A DNA stretch of 64,000 nucleotides, taken from Hyphomicrobiales bacterium (GTDB lineage Bacteria > Pseudomonadota > Alphaproteobacteria > Rhizobiales > Devosiaceae). The DNA is taken from NCBI GenBank assembly GCA_004144345.1, contig SEEL01000009.1:1-64000 (forward strand). Direction: 5' to 3'. Position 1 is the first letter of the stretch. The number at the start of each line of letters is the position of its first letter. The notes beneath the pieces are model-generated. The model worked only from the letters and a program-made list of their open reading frames with translations, was not told where the DNA came from and searched no databases. Of the stretch, positions 7,773-16,026 are shown piece by piece. A program made the position numbers and the translations under genes.

Positions 7773-8596
7773 TGGCCGAGCGCGTGCTGTCGATGAACCT
7801 CGCGACGCTGCGCAATGGCTCGAGCTTCGGCGCGATGATCGACGACTGCCTGCGGCATGGGGTGACGGCCATCTCGCCGTGGCGCGACCAGGTGGCCAGT
7901 GTCGGGCTCGCCGAGGCGGCGCGGATCGTCAAGGCGAACGGGCTGCGCGTCACCGGGCTTTGCCGGGGCGGCATGTTTCCGGCCGAAACGGCAGCGGGGC
8001 GGCAGCAGGCCATCGACGATAATCTGCGGGCCATCGATGAAGCGGCGGCGCTCAATGCCGATTGCCTCGTGCTGGTGGTGGGTGGGCTGCCTGGCGCGAG
8101 CAAGGACATTGCCGGGGCGCGGCAGATGGTGAGCGACGGTATTGCCGCGATGCTGCCGCATGCGATGGCGAGCGGCGTGCCCCTCGCCATCGAGCCGCTG
8201 CATCCGATGTATGCGGCAGACCGGGCCTGCGTGAACAGCGTCGACCAGGCGCTCGATATCTGCGCGGGACTTGGCGCGGGCGTGGGGGTCGCGATCGACG
8301 TGTATCATGTGTGGTGGGACCCGCACCTTGCCGCCGCCATTGCGCGGGCTGGTGCGATGCAGCGCATCCTGGCGCATCACATCTGCGACTGGCTGGTGCC
8401 GACGACCGACATGCTGCTCGATCGTGGGATGATGGGCGATGGAGTGATCGATTTGCGCGGCATTAGAACGATGCTCGAGGCGGCAGGCTATTTCGGTCCG
8501 CAGGAGGTCGAGATCTTTTCGCGCGACAATTGGTGGAAGCGCGAGGGCGATGAGGTCATCCGCGTGTGCGTGGAGCGCTTCAACAGCGTGTGCTGA
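7772..8596 (+). CDS. Sugar phosphate isomerase/epimerase family protein (xylose-isomerase-like TIM barrel)
   Basis: The ATG at 7772 overlaps the DUF993 stop by one base (TGATG), a sign of translational coupling. The 274-residue protein has the AP-endonuclease-2/xylose-isomerase-like barrel. Candidate metal ligands are Glu in IEPLHPMY (about residue 142), Asp in IDVYHVWWD (about 174), His in HHICDW (about 203) and Glu in VEIFS (about 246). This is the usual E-D-H-E layout of metal-dependent isomerases and epimerases. It is the last gene of the operon begun at 5451. The region beyond its stop is repeat-rich and non-coding. Confidence 0.88.
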   Translation: MAERVLSMNLATLRNGSSFGAMIDDCLRHGVTAISPWRDQVASVGLAEAARIVKANGLRVTGLCRGGMFPAETAAGRQQAIDDNLRAIDEAAALNADCLVLVVGGLPGASKDIAGARQMVSDGIAAMLPHAMASGVPLAIEPLHPMYAADRACVNSVDQALDICAGLGAGVGVAIDVYHVWWDPHLAAAIARAGAMQRILAHHICDWLVPTTDMLLDRGMMGDGVIDLRGIRTMLEAAGYFGPQEVEIFSRDNWWKREGDEVIRVCVERFNSVC

Positions 8597-8653
8597 AGGG
8601 CGTGAGTCATCGTCCATCGGTGATGAGCCTCCGGGTTTGAGGTAGTGGACGGG

Positions 8654-8709
8654 GCCCCGAGGCGCGTACGCCTCGATGTTTTAGATAGAGGCAGACGACG
8701 CCTCGGGGC
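8654..8709. other. Nested inverted repeat with alternative pairings
   Basis: GCCCCGAGGCG (8654-8664) pairs perfectly with CGCCTCGGGGC (8699-8709). The inner part CGAGGCG (8658-8664) can instead pair with CGCCTCG (8669-8675) around CGTA. The design matches that at 655-720: one left arm with two competing partners. Confidence 0.5.
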
Positions 8710-9010
8710 GCGGGATTTCAGGTCCCCATGCGGCCGTACGGACTTCAGCCCGTCGCATAACCCACGGGGCCCAGGCAGAGGACGCCTCTGCCCGCCCGCC
8801 TGCTGGAGCGCGTCCTTCGTCGCGAACTCCGTCCGTGCGACCCAGCTGAGGGGGAGTTTACACCCGCTCCGGGGGGACGTGGATAACTTGGCCCAAAATC
8901 GGGGTGTGAGCCTAGAGCTTGCTGGGGATTCCGCTAGTTGAGTTAAGCGGTTTTCGGGGTCGGGATTAATACGTAAATTCGTGCGAATCCGCTGCGACGA
9001 TTCCTGCCGA

Positions 9011-9093
9011 ACGTCATCCCCGCGCAGGCGGGGATCCAGAGCCACGACCACAGTGCTGACTGCCCTGGATTCCCGCCTGCGCGGGAATGACGT
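9011..9093. repeat. Inverted pair of the 29-bp palindromic repeat
   Basis: Copies at 9011-9039 and 9065-9093 are in opposite orientation, separated by 25 bp, so the whole block can form a long cruciform or a stem in RNA. The first copy carries the compensatory variant ATCCCC/GGGGAT where the others have ATTCCC/GGGAAT, so pairing is preserved. Confidence 0.85.
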
Positions 9094-9131
9094 TGTGGGT
9101 GGGCAGGACACGCAGTGCTTGTGGTCGCCCC

Positions 9132-9172
9132 ACCACCGCTGCGCGGTCCCCCTCCCCCGCAGGCGGGGGAGG
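9132..9172. repeat. GC-rich palindromic intergenic repeat
   Basis: CCTCCCCC (9151-9158) and GGGGGAGG (9165-9172) flank GCAGGC, preceded by ACCACCGCTGCGCGGTCCCC. This is a common intergenic repeat type in Alphaproteobacteria. A partial relative occurs at the very start of the window. Confidence 0.6.
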
Positions 9173-9207
9173 ATGGGGGTCGACTGCAGGTTCTGTGGAG
9201 CGTTGTT

Positions 9208-10467
9208 TTAGCGGGGCGTGCCCAGATGCATGGTGCGGACGCGGCGGACCAGGTACCAGACGAGGAGGATGATGAAGGGGGCGGCGATGGAGATGGCGAG
9301 GGGCTTGTCGAAATGGACGGTTTCGAGCGGGCCGGCGAGGAGGTAGCTCAGGATGCCGAGGGCGTAGTAGCTGATGGCGATGACCGAGAGGCCCTCGACC
9401 GTGGCCTGCAGGCGGAACTGGCTCTGGGCGGTGCTGGCGATGGTGTTGAGCACGGCGCGGTTCTGGATCTGGAGATCAAGGCCGATGCGGACGTTGAGCA
9501 GCTCGATGGCGCGTTCGATCTTGTCGGTGAGCGTGCTCAGCCGCTTTTCCAGCGCGAGGCAGGTGCCAAGCGCCGGCTCGACGCGATTGTTGAGATAGCG
9601 GCCGATGCTCGAGCCATAGGGCGTGGGACCTTCGCGCAGGCTGAGGAGGCGGGCGCGGAGAATTTCGCCATAGGCCTTCGAGGCGGCAAAGCGATAGCCG
9701 AGCTGTTCCGATAGCTGGCCCGAGCGGATCGAGAGCTCATGCAGCCGGTCGAGGGCCTCCTGGATGGTTTCGGTGGTGCTGGCGGCGGCGAGCGTGCCGA
9801 TGAGCGCGGTGAGGTCCTGCTCGGCGGCGCCCAGATCGGGGGCGGTGCGGCGGGCGAGCGGCAGGGCCAGCAGCGCCATGTTGCGATAGGTGTCGACCTC
9901 GAGCAGGCGGCGGACCAGCACCGAGCGGCGCAGCGGCTGGAGGCCGCCGGCGGCAAATTCGAGGCGAGTAAAGCCCGCCGCATCGGCGACAAAGTCGGTG
10001 GCGACCTGGGCGATGCCATCCTCGACGGTGGCGACGCAGAGGCTCGACAGGTTGAACTGGCCGATGAAGCGCTCGGGGATTTCGCGTTCGGCGATGACGT
10101 CGATGCGCATGGCGCCGATCAGGCGCGCATCGGCCAGCACCTCGATGCCGATATTGGCGGGCCAGTTCTCCCGATCGCCGAGCGGGGCGCGCCAGGTGAT
10201 GGTGACGAATTCGGTATGAAATTCCCAGGTAACGGCGCGTTCGCCGGCCGTGAAGCTGGTCTGGCGCTCGCCGCGCGGCAGGACTTCGAGGTTGTTCGCG
10301 GCGCAAAACTCGGCGAAGCGGCCGAGCAGCGCCTCATTGTCTTCCTGGCGCGGCGAGGTGACGAAGACCAGCCGGCGCACCCGGCATTCGGCCTCGATCA
10401 GGTCGACCGGGCGCGCGTGCAATTCCGCCGTGACCGCCTGGCGGTCGGGATGGTCGATGGGGATCAT
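9208..10467 (-). CDS. DUF3422 family membrane protein
   Basis: A 419-residue protein with the DUF3422 hallmark N-terminus (HPDRQAVTAELHARP). A large soluble domain is followed by two C-terminal transmembrane segments (about residues 357-379 and 388-408) and a short basic tail. The start at 10467 is preceded by GGAGCCTCAC. DUF3422 proteins are widespread in proteobacteria, and their function is not established. The gene is transcribed divergently from the LuxR-type gene at 10613, but nothing in the sequence ties it to the quinoprotein cluster. Confidence 0.88.
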   Translation of the reverse strand: MIPIDHPDRQAVTAELHARPVDLIEAECRVRRLVFVTSPRQEDNEALLGRFAEFCAANNLEVLPRGERQTSFTAGERAVTWEFHTEFVTITWRAPLGDRENWPANIGIEVLADARLIGAMRIDVIAEREIPERFIGQFNLSSLCVATVEDGIAQVATDFVADAAGFTRLEFAAGGLQPLRRSVLVRRLLEVDTYRNMALLALPLARRTAPDLGAAEQDLTALIGTLAAASTTETIQEALDRLHELSIRSGQLSEQLGYRFAASKAYGEILRARLLSLREGPTPYGSSIGRYLNNRVEPALGTCLALEKRLSTLTDKIERAIELLNVRIGLDLQIQNRAVLNTIASTAQSQFRLQATVEGLSVIAISYYALGILSYLLAGPLETVHFDKPLAISIAAPFIILLVWYLVRRVRTMHLGTPR

Positions 10468-10612
10468 GTGAGGCTCCTAGGGGAGAGGCAGCATGAGCGC
10501 CCGCAGCGTGCGTCGGCAACCGGCAGTTCGTCGCATCTACCAATGTCGCAGATTAGCACGGCTTGGTTCCCTCGGGGGCGGCGGCGTTGTAAATATCGGG
10601 GTGGAGCAGCCA

Positions 10613-11761
10613 GTGTTGAACGAGACCCGTACCAGCCCCGACTTTGCCGGAATGGCCTATGACGCCGCCCTTGGGCGGCGCAGCTGGCAGAGCTTTGTCG
10701 AGGCGGTGGCGACGGCGTTCGACGCGGTGCATGCGGTGGTGGCGCCGCATATGCCCGACCGGGGCACGGGGCGGCTCAACGGGGTGAGCTATATCGTCTC
10801 CAACCGCGCCTGCGGGACGTTCGAGGGGCAGGATCTGCTGATGGAACGCGCCTGGCGGCTGCCGCGCGGCGAGCTGTCGGTGGTGCAGAAGATGGGCGCC
10901 GACCCGTTCATCGGGAAATCGCCGTTCTACAAAACGACACTCAAGGACATCGATATCGGCCATGCGGTGCATGTGATGTTCGCGACGCGGCAGGGCGAGG
11001 TCGGCTTCTTCTGCGTGACGCGCTACGCGACGCAGCCGGTGTTTTCGGACGATGAGCTGGCGGTGATGCGCAGCATTGTCGGGCATCTGGCGCGGGCGAT
11101 CGAGATCGAGGACCGGATCGGCCGGCCGGCGCAGCTCGAAATGTTCGAGGGCCTGCCCTATGGGCTGGCGGTGCTGGATCGCAGCAGCCGCGTGCTGCGC
11201 ATGAATGCGCTGGCGCAGCAGCTATTCGCGGCAGAGGACGGGCTGCATATGCAACTGGACTCGCTGCACACGGCGCAGGGCCGGCTGGATGTCGAAGCGT
11301 TTCTCAACCTGCCGTCAGGGCCGACGGGCTCGCCCGAGCCGGTTTCGCTGCGCATCGACCGGTTCTTTGCCGAGCAGCCGCTTTCGGCGATGATTTCAGC
11401 GGTGCCGATGGAATGGCGCGACCCGCAGCATCAGGATGGCACGGTGCTGCTGGTGCTGAGCGACCCGGACTGGGTGGTGTGCCCGACCGAAGCGACGATG
11501 ATGGGGCTGTTCCGGCTGACGCAGGCCGAGGCCCGCTTCGTGCGCATGCTGGTGACCCGGCGCTCGCTGCCCAAGGCGAGCGCGGCGCTGTCGATTTCGC
11601 CGGAAACGGCGCGCCGGCACCTCAAATCGGTGTTCGAAAAGACCATGACGCACAGCCAGTCGGAGCTGATCCACTTCCTGGTGCGGCAGCCGACGGCGCG
11701 CCTGTTCAACCCCGAGTTGGCGCCGGGCGCCATGCAGCGCTTCCAGGCGGCGGCGGAATGA
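10613..11761 (+). CDS. LuxR-type HTH regulator of quinoprotein module A (orphan, with PAS-like sensor region)
   Basis: The start is uncertain. GTG at 10613 follows GGAG with a 6-base gap and gives 382 residues, and the frame stays open upstream to 10493. The N-terminal and middle parts (about 20-310) look like a GAF/PAS-type sensor. The C-terminal 65 residues form a LuxR helix-turn-helix (LTQAEARFVRMLVTRRSL, then ISPETARRHLKSVFEKTMTHSQ). It lacks an autoinducer-synthase partner and a receiver domain. The inverted repeat TGACCC-N4-GGGTCA follows 28 bp after its stop and precedes the cytochrome gene. A second copy lies in front of the dehydrogenase gene. It is homologous in layout to the regulator at 31597-32766. 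Confidence 0.87.
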   Translation: MLNETRTSPDFAGMAYDAALGRRSWQSFVEAVATAFDAVHAVVAPHMPDRGTGRLNGVSYIVSNRACGTFEGQDLLMERAWRLPRGELSVVQKMGADPFIGKSPFYKTTLKDIDIGHAVHVMFATRQGEVGFFCVTRYATQPVFSDDELAVMRSIVGHLARAIEIEDRIGRPAQLEMFEGLPYGLAVLDRSSRVLRMNALAQQLFAAEDGLHMQLDSLHTAQGRLDVEAFLNLPSGPTGSPEPVSLRIDRFFAEQPLSAMISAVPMEWRDPQHQDGTVLLVLSDPDWVVCPTEATMMGLFRLTQAEARFVRMLVTRRSLPKASAALSISPETARRHLKSVFEKTMTHSQSELIHFLVRQPTARLFNPELAPGAMQRFQAAAE

Positions 11762-11788
11762 CGGAACTGGCGCGGTTGTGAACGCGTT

Positions 11789-11804
11789 TGACCCAAACGG
11801 GTCA
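11789..11804. promoter_or_regulatory. Candidate LuxR operator, site A1 (TGACCC-N4-GGGTCA)
   Basis: TGACCCAAACGGGTCA is a perfect 6+6 inverted repeat that ends 61 bp before the cytochrome start at 11866. The same arms recur at 15870-15885. The spacing to the start codon matches that of the related site at 32751-32766. Confidence 0.7.
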
Positions 11805-11865
11805 TGAAGCCTCAATCTTGCCATGTCAGAAGCGCCGAAATCTGGCGACAACCCCGAGAGCACAC

Positions 11866-12429
11866 ATGCGTACTTCCCTTAGCAAAATCACCATGACGGC
11901 GGCGGCCGGCGTCCTCGGCTTCGCCCTGCTGTTCGGCGGCGCGGCCACCCCCAGCATTTCGCAGGACGCCGCGAGCGCCTCGTCGGAAGCGCCGTCGGCC
12001 GAGCCGGCAGCGCCGACCGAAGAGCAGATCCTCGCCGGCCTCGCGGTGTGGAAGGATCGCGGCGGCTGCTTCAACTGCCACGGCAATTTCGGCCAGGGCG
12101 GCGAAGGCGGGCACTTCCCGGCCGGCCCGAGCCTGCGCAAGACGCAGCTCGACCTCGAAACGCTGCACCTCGTGATCGCCTGCGGCCTGCCGACCACGAA
12201 GATGCCGTACAATCTCAAGGGCGCCTATGAGACCGACGATTTCTGCTACGGCGAAACCGGCGGCGTGCCGACCGATCTGAGCCCGGGCGCGACGCTCAGC
12301 AATGAAGAGATCACCGATCTCGTCGCCTATATGGAGGCCCGCATGGTGGGCCAGCGCCGCATCACCAAGGCGCAGTGCGTCGAGTATTTCGGCGATGCCA
12401 ACTACCCGGAATGCGCTGCCTACCGCTAA
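11866..12429 (+). CDS. Secreted c-type cytochrome of quinoprotein module A
   Basis: The start at 11866 gives 187 residues with a signal peptide (about 1-33). One haem-binding motif C-F-N-C-H lies at about residues 66-70. Candidate methionine ligands are in the TKMPYNL segment. Extra cysteines occur near CGLP, FCYGE and the C-terminus (QCVEYF, PECAAYR), a pattern shared with the module B cytochrome at 18463-19020 (MCGRP, RCYGM, ECQRYY, VCNMY). It is the likely electron acceptor of a PQQ dehydrogenase in the periplasm. It is convergent with the fused pentapeptide gene and separated from it by a terminator. The LuxR-type site lies 61 bp upstream. Confidence 0.9.
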   Translation: MRTSLSKITMTAAAGVLGFALLFGGAATPSISQDAASASSEAPSAEPAAPTEEQILAGLAVWKDRGGCFNCHGNFGQGGEGGHFPAGPSLRKTQLDLETLHLVIACGLPTTKMPYNLKGAYETDDFCYGETGGVPTDLSPGATLSNEEITDLVAYMEARMVGQRRITKAQCVEYFGDANYPECAAYR

Positions 12430-12451
12430 GCGGACCGCACAAGATCAAGCA

Positions 12452-12480
12452 AACGCCGCTCCCCAGGGGGCGGCGTTTTT
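12452..12480 (+). terminator. Rho-independent terminator after the module A cytochrome
   Basis: The GC-rich stem AACGCCGC/GCGGCGTT, with the CCCC-A-GGGG inner part, is followed by a run of T. It lies between the convergent cytochrome and pentapeptide-repeat genes and probably stops the plus-strand transcript. Confidence 0.85.
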
Positions 12481-12488
12481 GTTTGGGG

Positions 12489-13934
12489 TCAGGGAGCGGT
12501 GGTGCCGTCGGGCATCAGCGAGCCGGTGAAGATCGTGCCGGTCTGGATGCTGTCGCGCAGATTGCCCTTGTCGAAGCGGACATGGGTGAAATCGGCGTCG
12601 GTGAGGTCGGCCTCGCGCAAATCGGCGGCCTGGAAATCGGCGTCGCGGAAGACGGTGCCGGCAAGATTGGCCTGCCGCAGGATTGCCTCGTTGAAGGCGG
12701 AGCCCGGCGCCGTCACCTTGCTCAGATCGGCGCGAACGAGGCTCGCTTGGAAGAAGTAAGAGCCAGTGAGGTCGGCGCCGCCCAGTTTCGCATTGTTGAG
12801 GCGGGCCTGACCGAAATCGGCGGTGGTCATGGTGGCGCCGGTGAAATTGGCCTGCCGGATTTCAATGGAGCCGGCGCGGACGGCAGCGAGGTTGGCGCCG
12901 GAGAAATCGGTCTGCGCACCGCGGGCGCCGAACATGGTGACCTGGTGGAGGTCCGCACCGGTGAAATCGGTCTGGGTGAGATCGGTGAGATTGAGGTCGG
13001 CGCGCTCGAGATTGGCGCCGGCGAGTTTGGCCTGACGCAGCACCGCGCGGTGCAGATTGGTGGCGACGAGGGTAGCGCCGGTGAGGTCGGCGCCGGTCAG
13101 GTTGCGGCGGCGCAGATCGGCGCCGCTGAGGTCGCAGCCCACGCAATCATTGCTGAGGCCAGCAAGGAAGCGGCCGACGGTATCGTCGGCAGCGGGCTCG
13201 GGCGTGGGCTCAGCCGAGGCGACACCGGTGTCGGCGGGATAGGGCGCGTTCTGCGTCACGGTGATGGCGGCGGCGCTCTCGAAGGCGTTGAGCATAGGCC
13301 GACCCGAAGCGGGGTCGACCACGGCCTGGCCGGGCTTCAGATAGAACCGGGTTTCATTGACGGCGCTGACTTCGGCATCGCTGAAACCGCAGCGCTGCTT
13401 GATGTAGGTGCTCTCGATGGGCCCCTCGCCTTCGGCGCGCGGCAGGTCCTCGCAGCTCCAGCCCTCGACACCCAGCACGCCGCGCAGCAGGGGCGAGGCG
13501 GTGCGGTGGTCGTAGCGTTGGCGGGGATCGGCGGCCGGATCGGTATGGGCGCGGTAGCCGCGAATGCGGCCGGCATCATCGACGAGGAAGGACAGGATGG
13601 CCGGCTGCATGCCGACCTTGGTGAAGTTGAAGCGGATGGCCTGCACCGGGTTGCGCACGGCGCGGGCGAGATATTCGATGGTGTCGTCGTAGCGGAACCA
13701 GATTTCCCGCAGGCCGCTCGCTTCGGGCGTGCACTGGGCGAAATCGGCAAAACTCTGGAGCTGGGTGCTGGGCGGACCGCCATCGGTGCCGCAGGCGGGC
13801 TCAACGAAATCAGCGCCCAGACTGTCGATGGGCGTGCCGAACGGCACATCCCAGATCTTGGGCGGAATATCCTGAGCGAGGGCGGGGGTGGCGAGGAAGA
13901 GGGCCGCGAGAGCGGCGAGTAGACTGGGGCGCAA
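12489..13934 (-). CDS. Secreted fusion: uncharacterised quinoprotein-associated domain plus pentapeptide-repeat domain
   Basis: I place the start at TTG 13934, behind TGTGGAG, because it gives a clean signal peptide ending ATPALAQ. The GTG at 13967 would add 11 odd residues and lie in a hairpin. The protein has 481 residues. About residues 22-245 are a domain unknown to me with ACGTDGGPPS, FADFAQC and FRYDD. A Pro/Ala/Glu linker follows, then CVGCDL opens a pentapeptide-repeat solenoid of about 35 repeats (A-D/N-L-x-x) ending TGSLMPDGT. In module B the two halves are separate neighbouring genes (17712-18473 and 16951-17715). It follows the dehydrogenase gene on the same strand. It is probably a periplasmic scaffold or accessory for the quinoprotein, which is inference. 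Confidence 0.88.
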   Translation of the reverse strand: MRPSLLAALAALFLATPALAQDIPPKIWDVPFGTPIDSLGADFVEPACGTDGGPPSTQLQSFADFAQCTPEASGLREIWFRYDDTIEYLARAVRNPVQAIRFNFTKVGMQPAILSFLVDDAGRIRGYRAHTDPAADPRQRYDHRTASPLLRGVLGVEGWSCEDLPRAEGEGPIESTYIKQRCGFSDAEVSAVNETRFYLKPGQAVVDPASGRPMLNAFESAAAITVTQNAPYPADTGVASAEPTPEPAADDTVGRFLAGLSNDCVGCDLSGADLRRRNLTGADLTGATLVATNLHRAVLRQAKLAGANLERADLNLTDLTQTDFTGADLHQVTMFGARGAQTDFSGANLAAVRAGSIEIRQANFTGATMTTADFGQARLNNAKLGGADLTGSYFFQASLVRADLSKVTAPGSAFNEAILRQANLAGTVFRDADFQAADLREADLTDADFTHVRFDKGNLRDSIQTGTIFTGSLMPDGTTAP

Positions 13935-13954
13935 GGGAATCGCTCCACAAGAGA

Positions 13955-13981
13955 AACGGGGAGGCACGAAGCCTCCCCGTT
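13955..13981 (-). other. Intercistronic hairpin between dehydrogenase A and the fusion gene
   Basis: AACGGGGAGGC (13955-13965) and GCCTCCCCGTT (13971-13981) form a perfect 11-bp stem with a 5-base loop. It lies 9 bp after the dehydrogenase stop and 21 bp before the downstream start. It may stabilise the dehydrogenase mRNA or partly terminate, so that the downstream gene is expressed less. Confidence 0.7.
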
Positions 13982-13990
13982 CAATCAGGC

Positions 13991-15748
13991 TTAGTGGAGG
14001 CCGAACACCACAATTTGAGCAGCGTTCTGCATGTTGGCCAGCAGCGGGCTACCGCCCGTGCCACCACCGGTCAGGACGGCGACATACTGCTTGCCGTCGA
14101 GTTCGTAGCTGATCGGCGGCGCGCCGATGGGCGTACCGGTGTTGAACGACCAGACTTCCTTCATCGTGGCGCCGTCATAGGCGATCAGACGGCCATCCGA
14201 GCTACCGGCGAACACGAGGTCCGAACCAGTCGACAGCAGGCCCGAGTTGGTCGGGAAGTCGACGGTGGTCTGCGAGATCTTCTCGCCGGTTTCGGTGTTG
14301 ACGGCGATGATCAGGCCCGGGGCGTTCGGGAAGGCATAGTCGAACTTCCAGAAGTTACCGCCGCCCCAGATGCCGGGGTTGCCGGCGAGGTCGGTACGGG
14401 TCGTGTCGATGTGCTCATCGATCGACTGGCTGAAGCACGCATCGATCGCCTGGATGTAGGCAATCTTGGTGTCCGGGTTGTAGGTCGGCGGCCACCAGGT
14501 CGAGGTCTGCAGCGCCGGGCAGATGTTCTGCGCGGTCGCGGCGTCACCGACCTTCAGAGCGGCGTTCGGGGCGTATTCCTGGGTCAGCGAACCCGGGACA
14601 TATTCCACCGGCTTGCCGGTCTTGGGATCGAGGCCGGCGGTCCAGTTCGGATCGCGATAGGCGGTGGCGTAGATGAACGAGCCGTTGTTGCGGTCGAGCG
14701 TGTAGAAGAAGCCGTTACGCGAGAAGGTACCCATCACCTTGCGGCTCTCGCCGTTGTAGTTGATTTCGTACAGCATCTTCGGGTTGACGGTGTCGTAGTC
14801 CCAGGTCTCCTGCGGGATTTCCTGGAAGTACCACTTCAGCGCGCCGGTGTCGGCGTCGACCGAGACGGTCGAGTTCGTATAGAGGTTGTCGCCCGGACGG
14901 AACGCCGGATCAGCCCAGGGCTGCGACTCGCCGGTACCGAAGATCACCGAGTTGCTGTCGGCATCGTAGGACGGCGTGGTCCAGATACCGGCACCGCCGG
15001 TGAGGTAGGCGTTGTGATCGTCGGCCCAGGTTTCGTGGCCCGGTTCGCCCGGACCCGGGACGGCGTAGAAGCGCCACAGGAGCGAGCCATCTTCAGCGCT
15101 GAACGCACCGATCCACGAGCGGATGCCCGGGCCAGCGGCGCTGGTGATGATCTTGCTGTCGATGGCGAGCGTGCCGCCGGTGGCCATTTCGGCGCCGGGG
15201 GCATTGTCCGGACCGCGGGTGTCGACGTCCCAGATGATGTCGCCGGTGGCGTCATCGAGCTTGTAGAGGATCATGTCGTTGCGCGACACGTAATAGACCG
15301 CGTCGTCGAGCAGCGAGACCGAACCGAACTTGCTCGAGGCGCCCTGCCCGCTCAGATCGGCGAGCCAGACAATCTTGCCGGACTTGAGGTCGATCTTGCT
15401 GACCTGGTCCCAGGCGTTCTGGACGTACATGAAGCCGTCCTTGACCAGCGGCGTAGCGCGCTGGCTGGGGCTGACACCACCAACCGAAGCGGGCTGGCTG
15501 CCGCCGATGGCGGTCATGAACTTCACGTGGAGATCGCCCACGTTTTCCTTGGTGATTTCCTTGAGCGCGCTGTGCGAATAGGATTCGTAGCCGCCATAGG
15601 GGAGCAGCCAGTTCTGAGGCTCGGAAGCGGCGTTCTTCAGGCGGTCAAACGAGACTTCCTGGGCGACGGCCGCAGCGGCGAAGCCGGTCACGGTCAGGGC
15701 CAGCGCAGCTGCCACCATGGCAGAACGCGATAGATTCAAGATCTTCAT
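13991..15748 (-). CDS. PQQ-dependent dehydrogenase A (methanol/ethanol dehydrogenase family)
   Basis: This is a periplasmic quinoprotein of 585 residues with a signal peptide (about 1-30) and an eight-bladed propeller of tryptophan-docking repeats. The segment RPGDNLYTNSTVSVDADTG is typical of alcohol dehydrogenases of this family. Asp317 in WDYD is the expected catalytic base. Asp319, two residues on, occupies the position associated with lanthanide-dependent enzymes (XoxF/ExaF/PedH type). The adjacent Cys-Cys that contacts PQQ in classical enzymes is absent; the aligned stretch reads GSVSLLDDAVYYVSRND. Only two cysteines occur in the mature protein. The substrate is probably an alcohol or aldehyde, with electrons passing to a cytochrome c. 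It has a TGACCC-N4-GGGTCA site 122 bp upstream. Confidence 0.92.
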   Translation of the reverse strand: MKILNLSRSAMVAAALALTVTGFAAAAVAQEVSFDRLKNAASEPQNWLLPYGGYESYSHSALKEITKENVGDLHVKFMTAIGGSQPASVGGVSPSQRATPLVKDGFMYVQNAWDQVSKIDLKSGKIVWLADLSGQGASSKFGSVSLLDDAVYYVSRNDMILYKLDDATGDIIWDVDTRGPDNAPGAEMATGGTLAIDSKIITSAAGPGIRSWIGAFSAEDGSLLWRFYAVPGPGEPGHETWADDHNAYLTGGAGIWTTPSYDADSNSVIFGTGESQPWADPAFRPGDNLYTNSTVSVDADTGALKWYFQEIPQETWDYDTVNPKMLYEINYNGESRKVMGTFSRNGFFYTLDRNNGSFIYATAYRDPNWTAGLDPKTGKPVEYVPGSLTQEYAPNAALKVGDAATAQNICPALQTSTWWPPTYNPDTKIAYIQAIDACFSQSIDEHIDTTRTDLAGNPGIWGGGNFWKFDYAFPNAPGLIIAVNTETGEKISQTTVDFPTNSGLLSTGSDLVFAGSSDGRLIAYDGATMKEVWSFNTGTPIGAPPISYELDGKQYVAVLTGGGTGGSPLLANMQNAAQIVVFGLH

Positions 15749-15869
15749 GTAGATCCTCCACTCCTAGTTGTTGCCGCACTCTCTGAAGGGGAGCGCTGGA
15801 ACTGTTGTTGGTGGCCGCAGGCCACCGATAGAGAGGCGCAGGGTTCACGCGTTCCATCTTAAGCAGTCA

Positions 15870-15885
15870 TGACCCGAATGGGTCA
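15870..15885. promoter_or_regulatory. Candidate LuxR operator, site A2 (TGACCC-N4-GGGTCA)
   Basis: TGACCCGAATGGGTCA is a perfect 6+6 inverted repeat in the divergent region between dehydrogenase A (start 15748, minus) and the SMP-30-like gene (start 16027, plus). Its arms are identical to those of the site at 11789-11804. Either or both genes may be controlled. Confidence 0.7.
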
Positions 15886-16026
15886 GGCTTTGAGCAATGA
15901 GTGGCATAGGTAATTGATATGACCCCGCGTCGCGGGCGTCTCCGGCGCAGCATTTCCAATGACATGCATTCGTTTTCTCGGCGCTCCGCCCTGCGATGAT
16001 GGGGGGCGAAGAGGAGGATGTTTCAG

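Larger units (their letters stand above)
8597..9207. other. Structured, repeat-rich intergenic region
   Basis: No gene is supported here. The open frames overlap palindromes and lack ribosome binding sites. From 8654 to about 8835 there are several strong inverted repeats: the nested pair at 8654-8709, GGCAGAGG-ACG-CCTCTGCC at 8774-8792, and GGAGCGCG/CGCG-AA-CTCC nearby. From 9011 to 9093 two copies of the 29-bp repeat face each other. At 9132-9172 lies a CCTCCCCC/GGGGGAGG repeat. The 8650-8900 part could be a transcribed structured RNA, but I recognise no known family. Confidence 0.6.

Noticed and set aside
8488-9111. Minus-strand frame of 207 codons across the intergenic repeats
   Set aside because: It reads through the 29-bp palindromic repeats (giving RRRESR-like strings) and has no ribosome binding site. 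It is a typical false gene over such repeats.
10613-11761. Quorum-sensing LuxR/LuxI pair
   Set aside because: No acyl-homoserine-lactone synthase gene is present, and the N-terminal region is not an autoinducer-binding domain by eye. The same holds for the gene at 31597.
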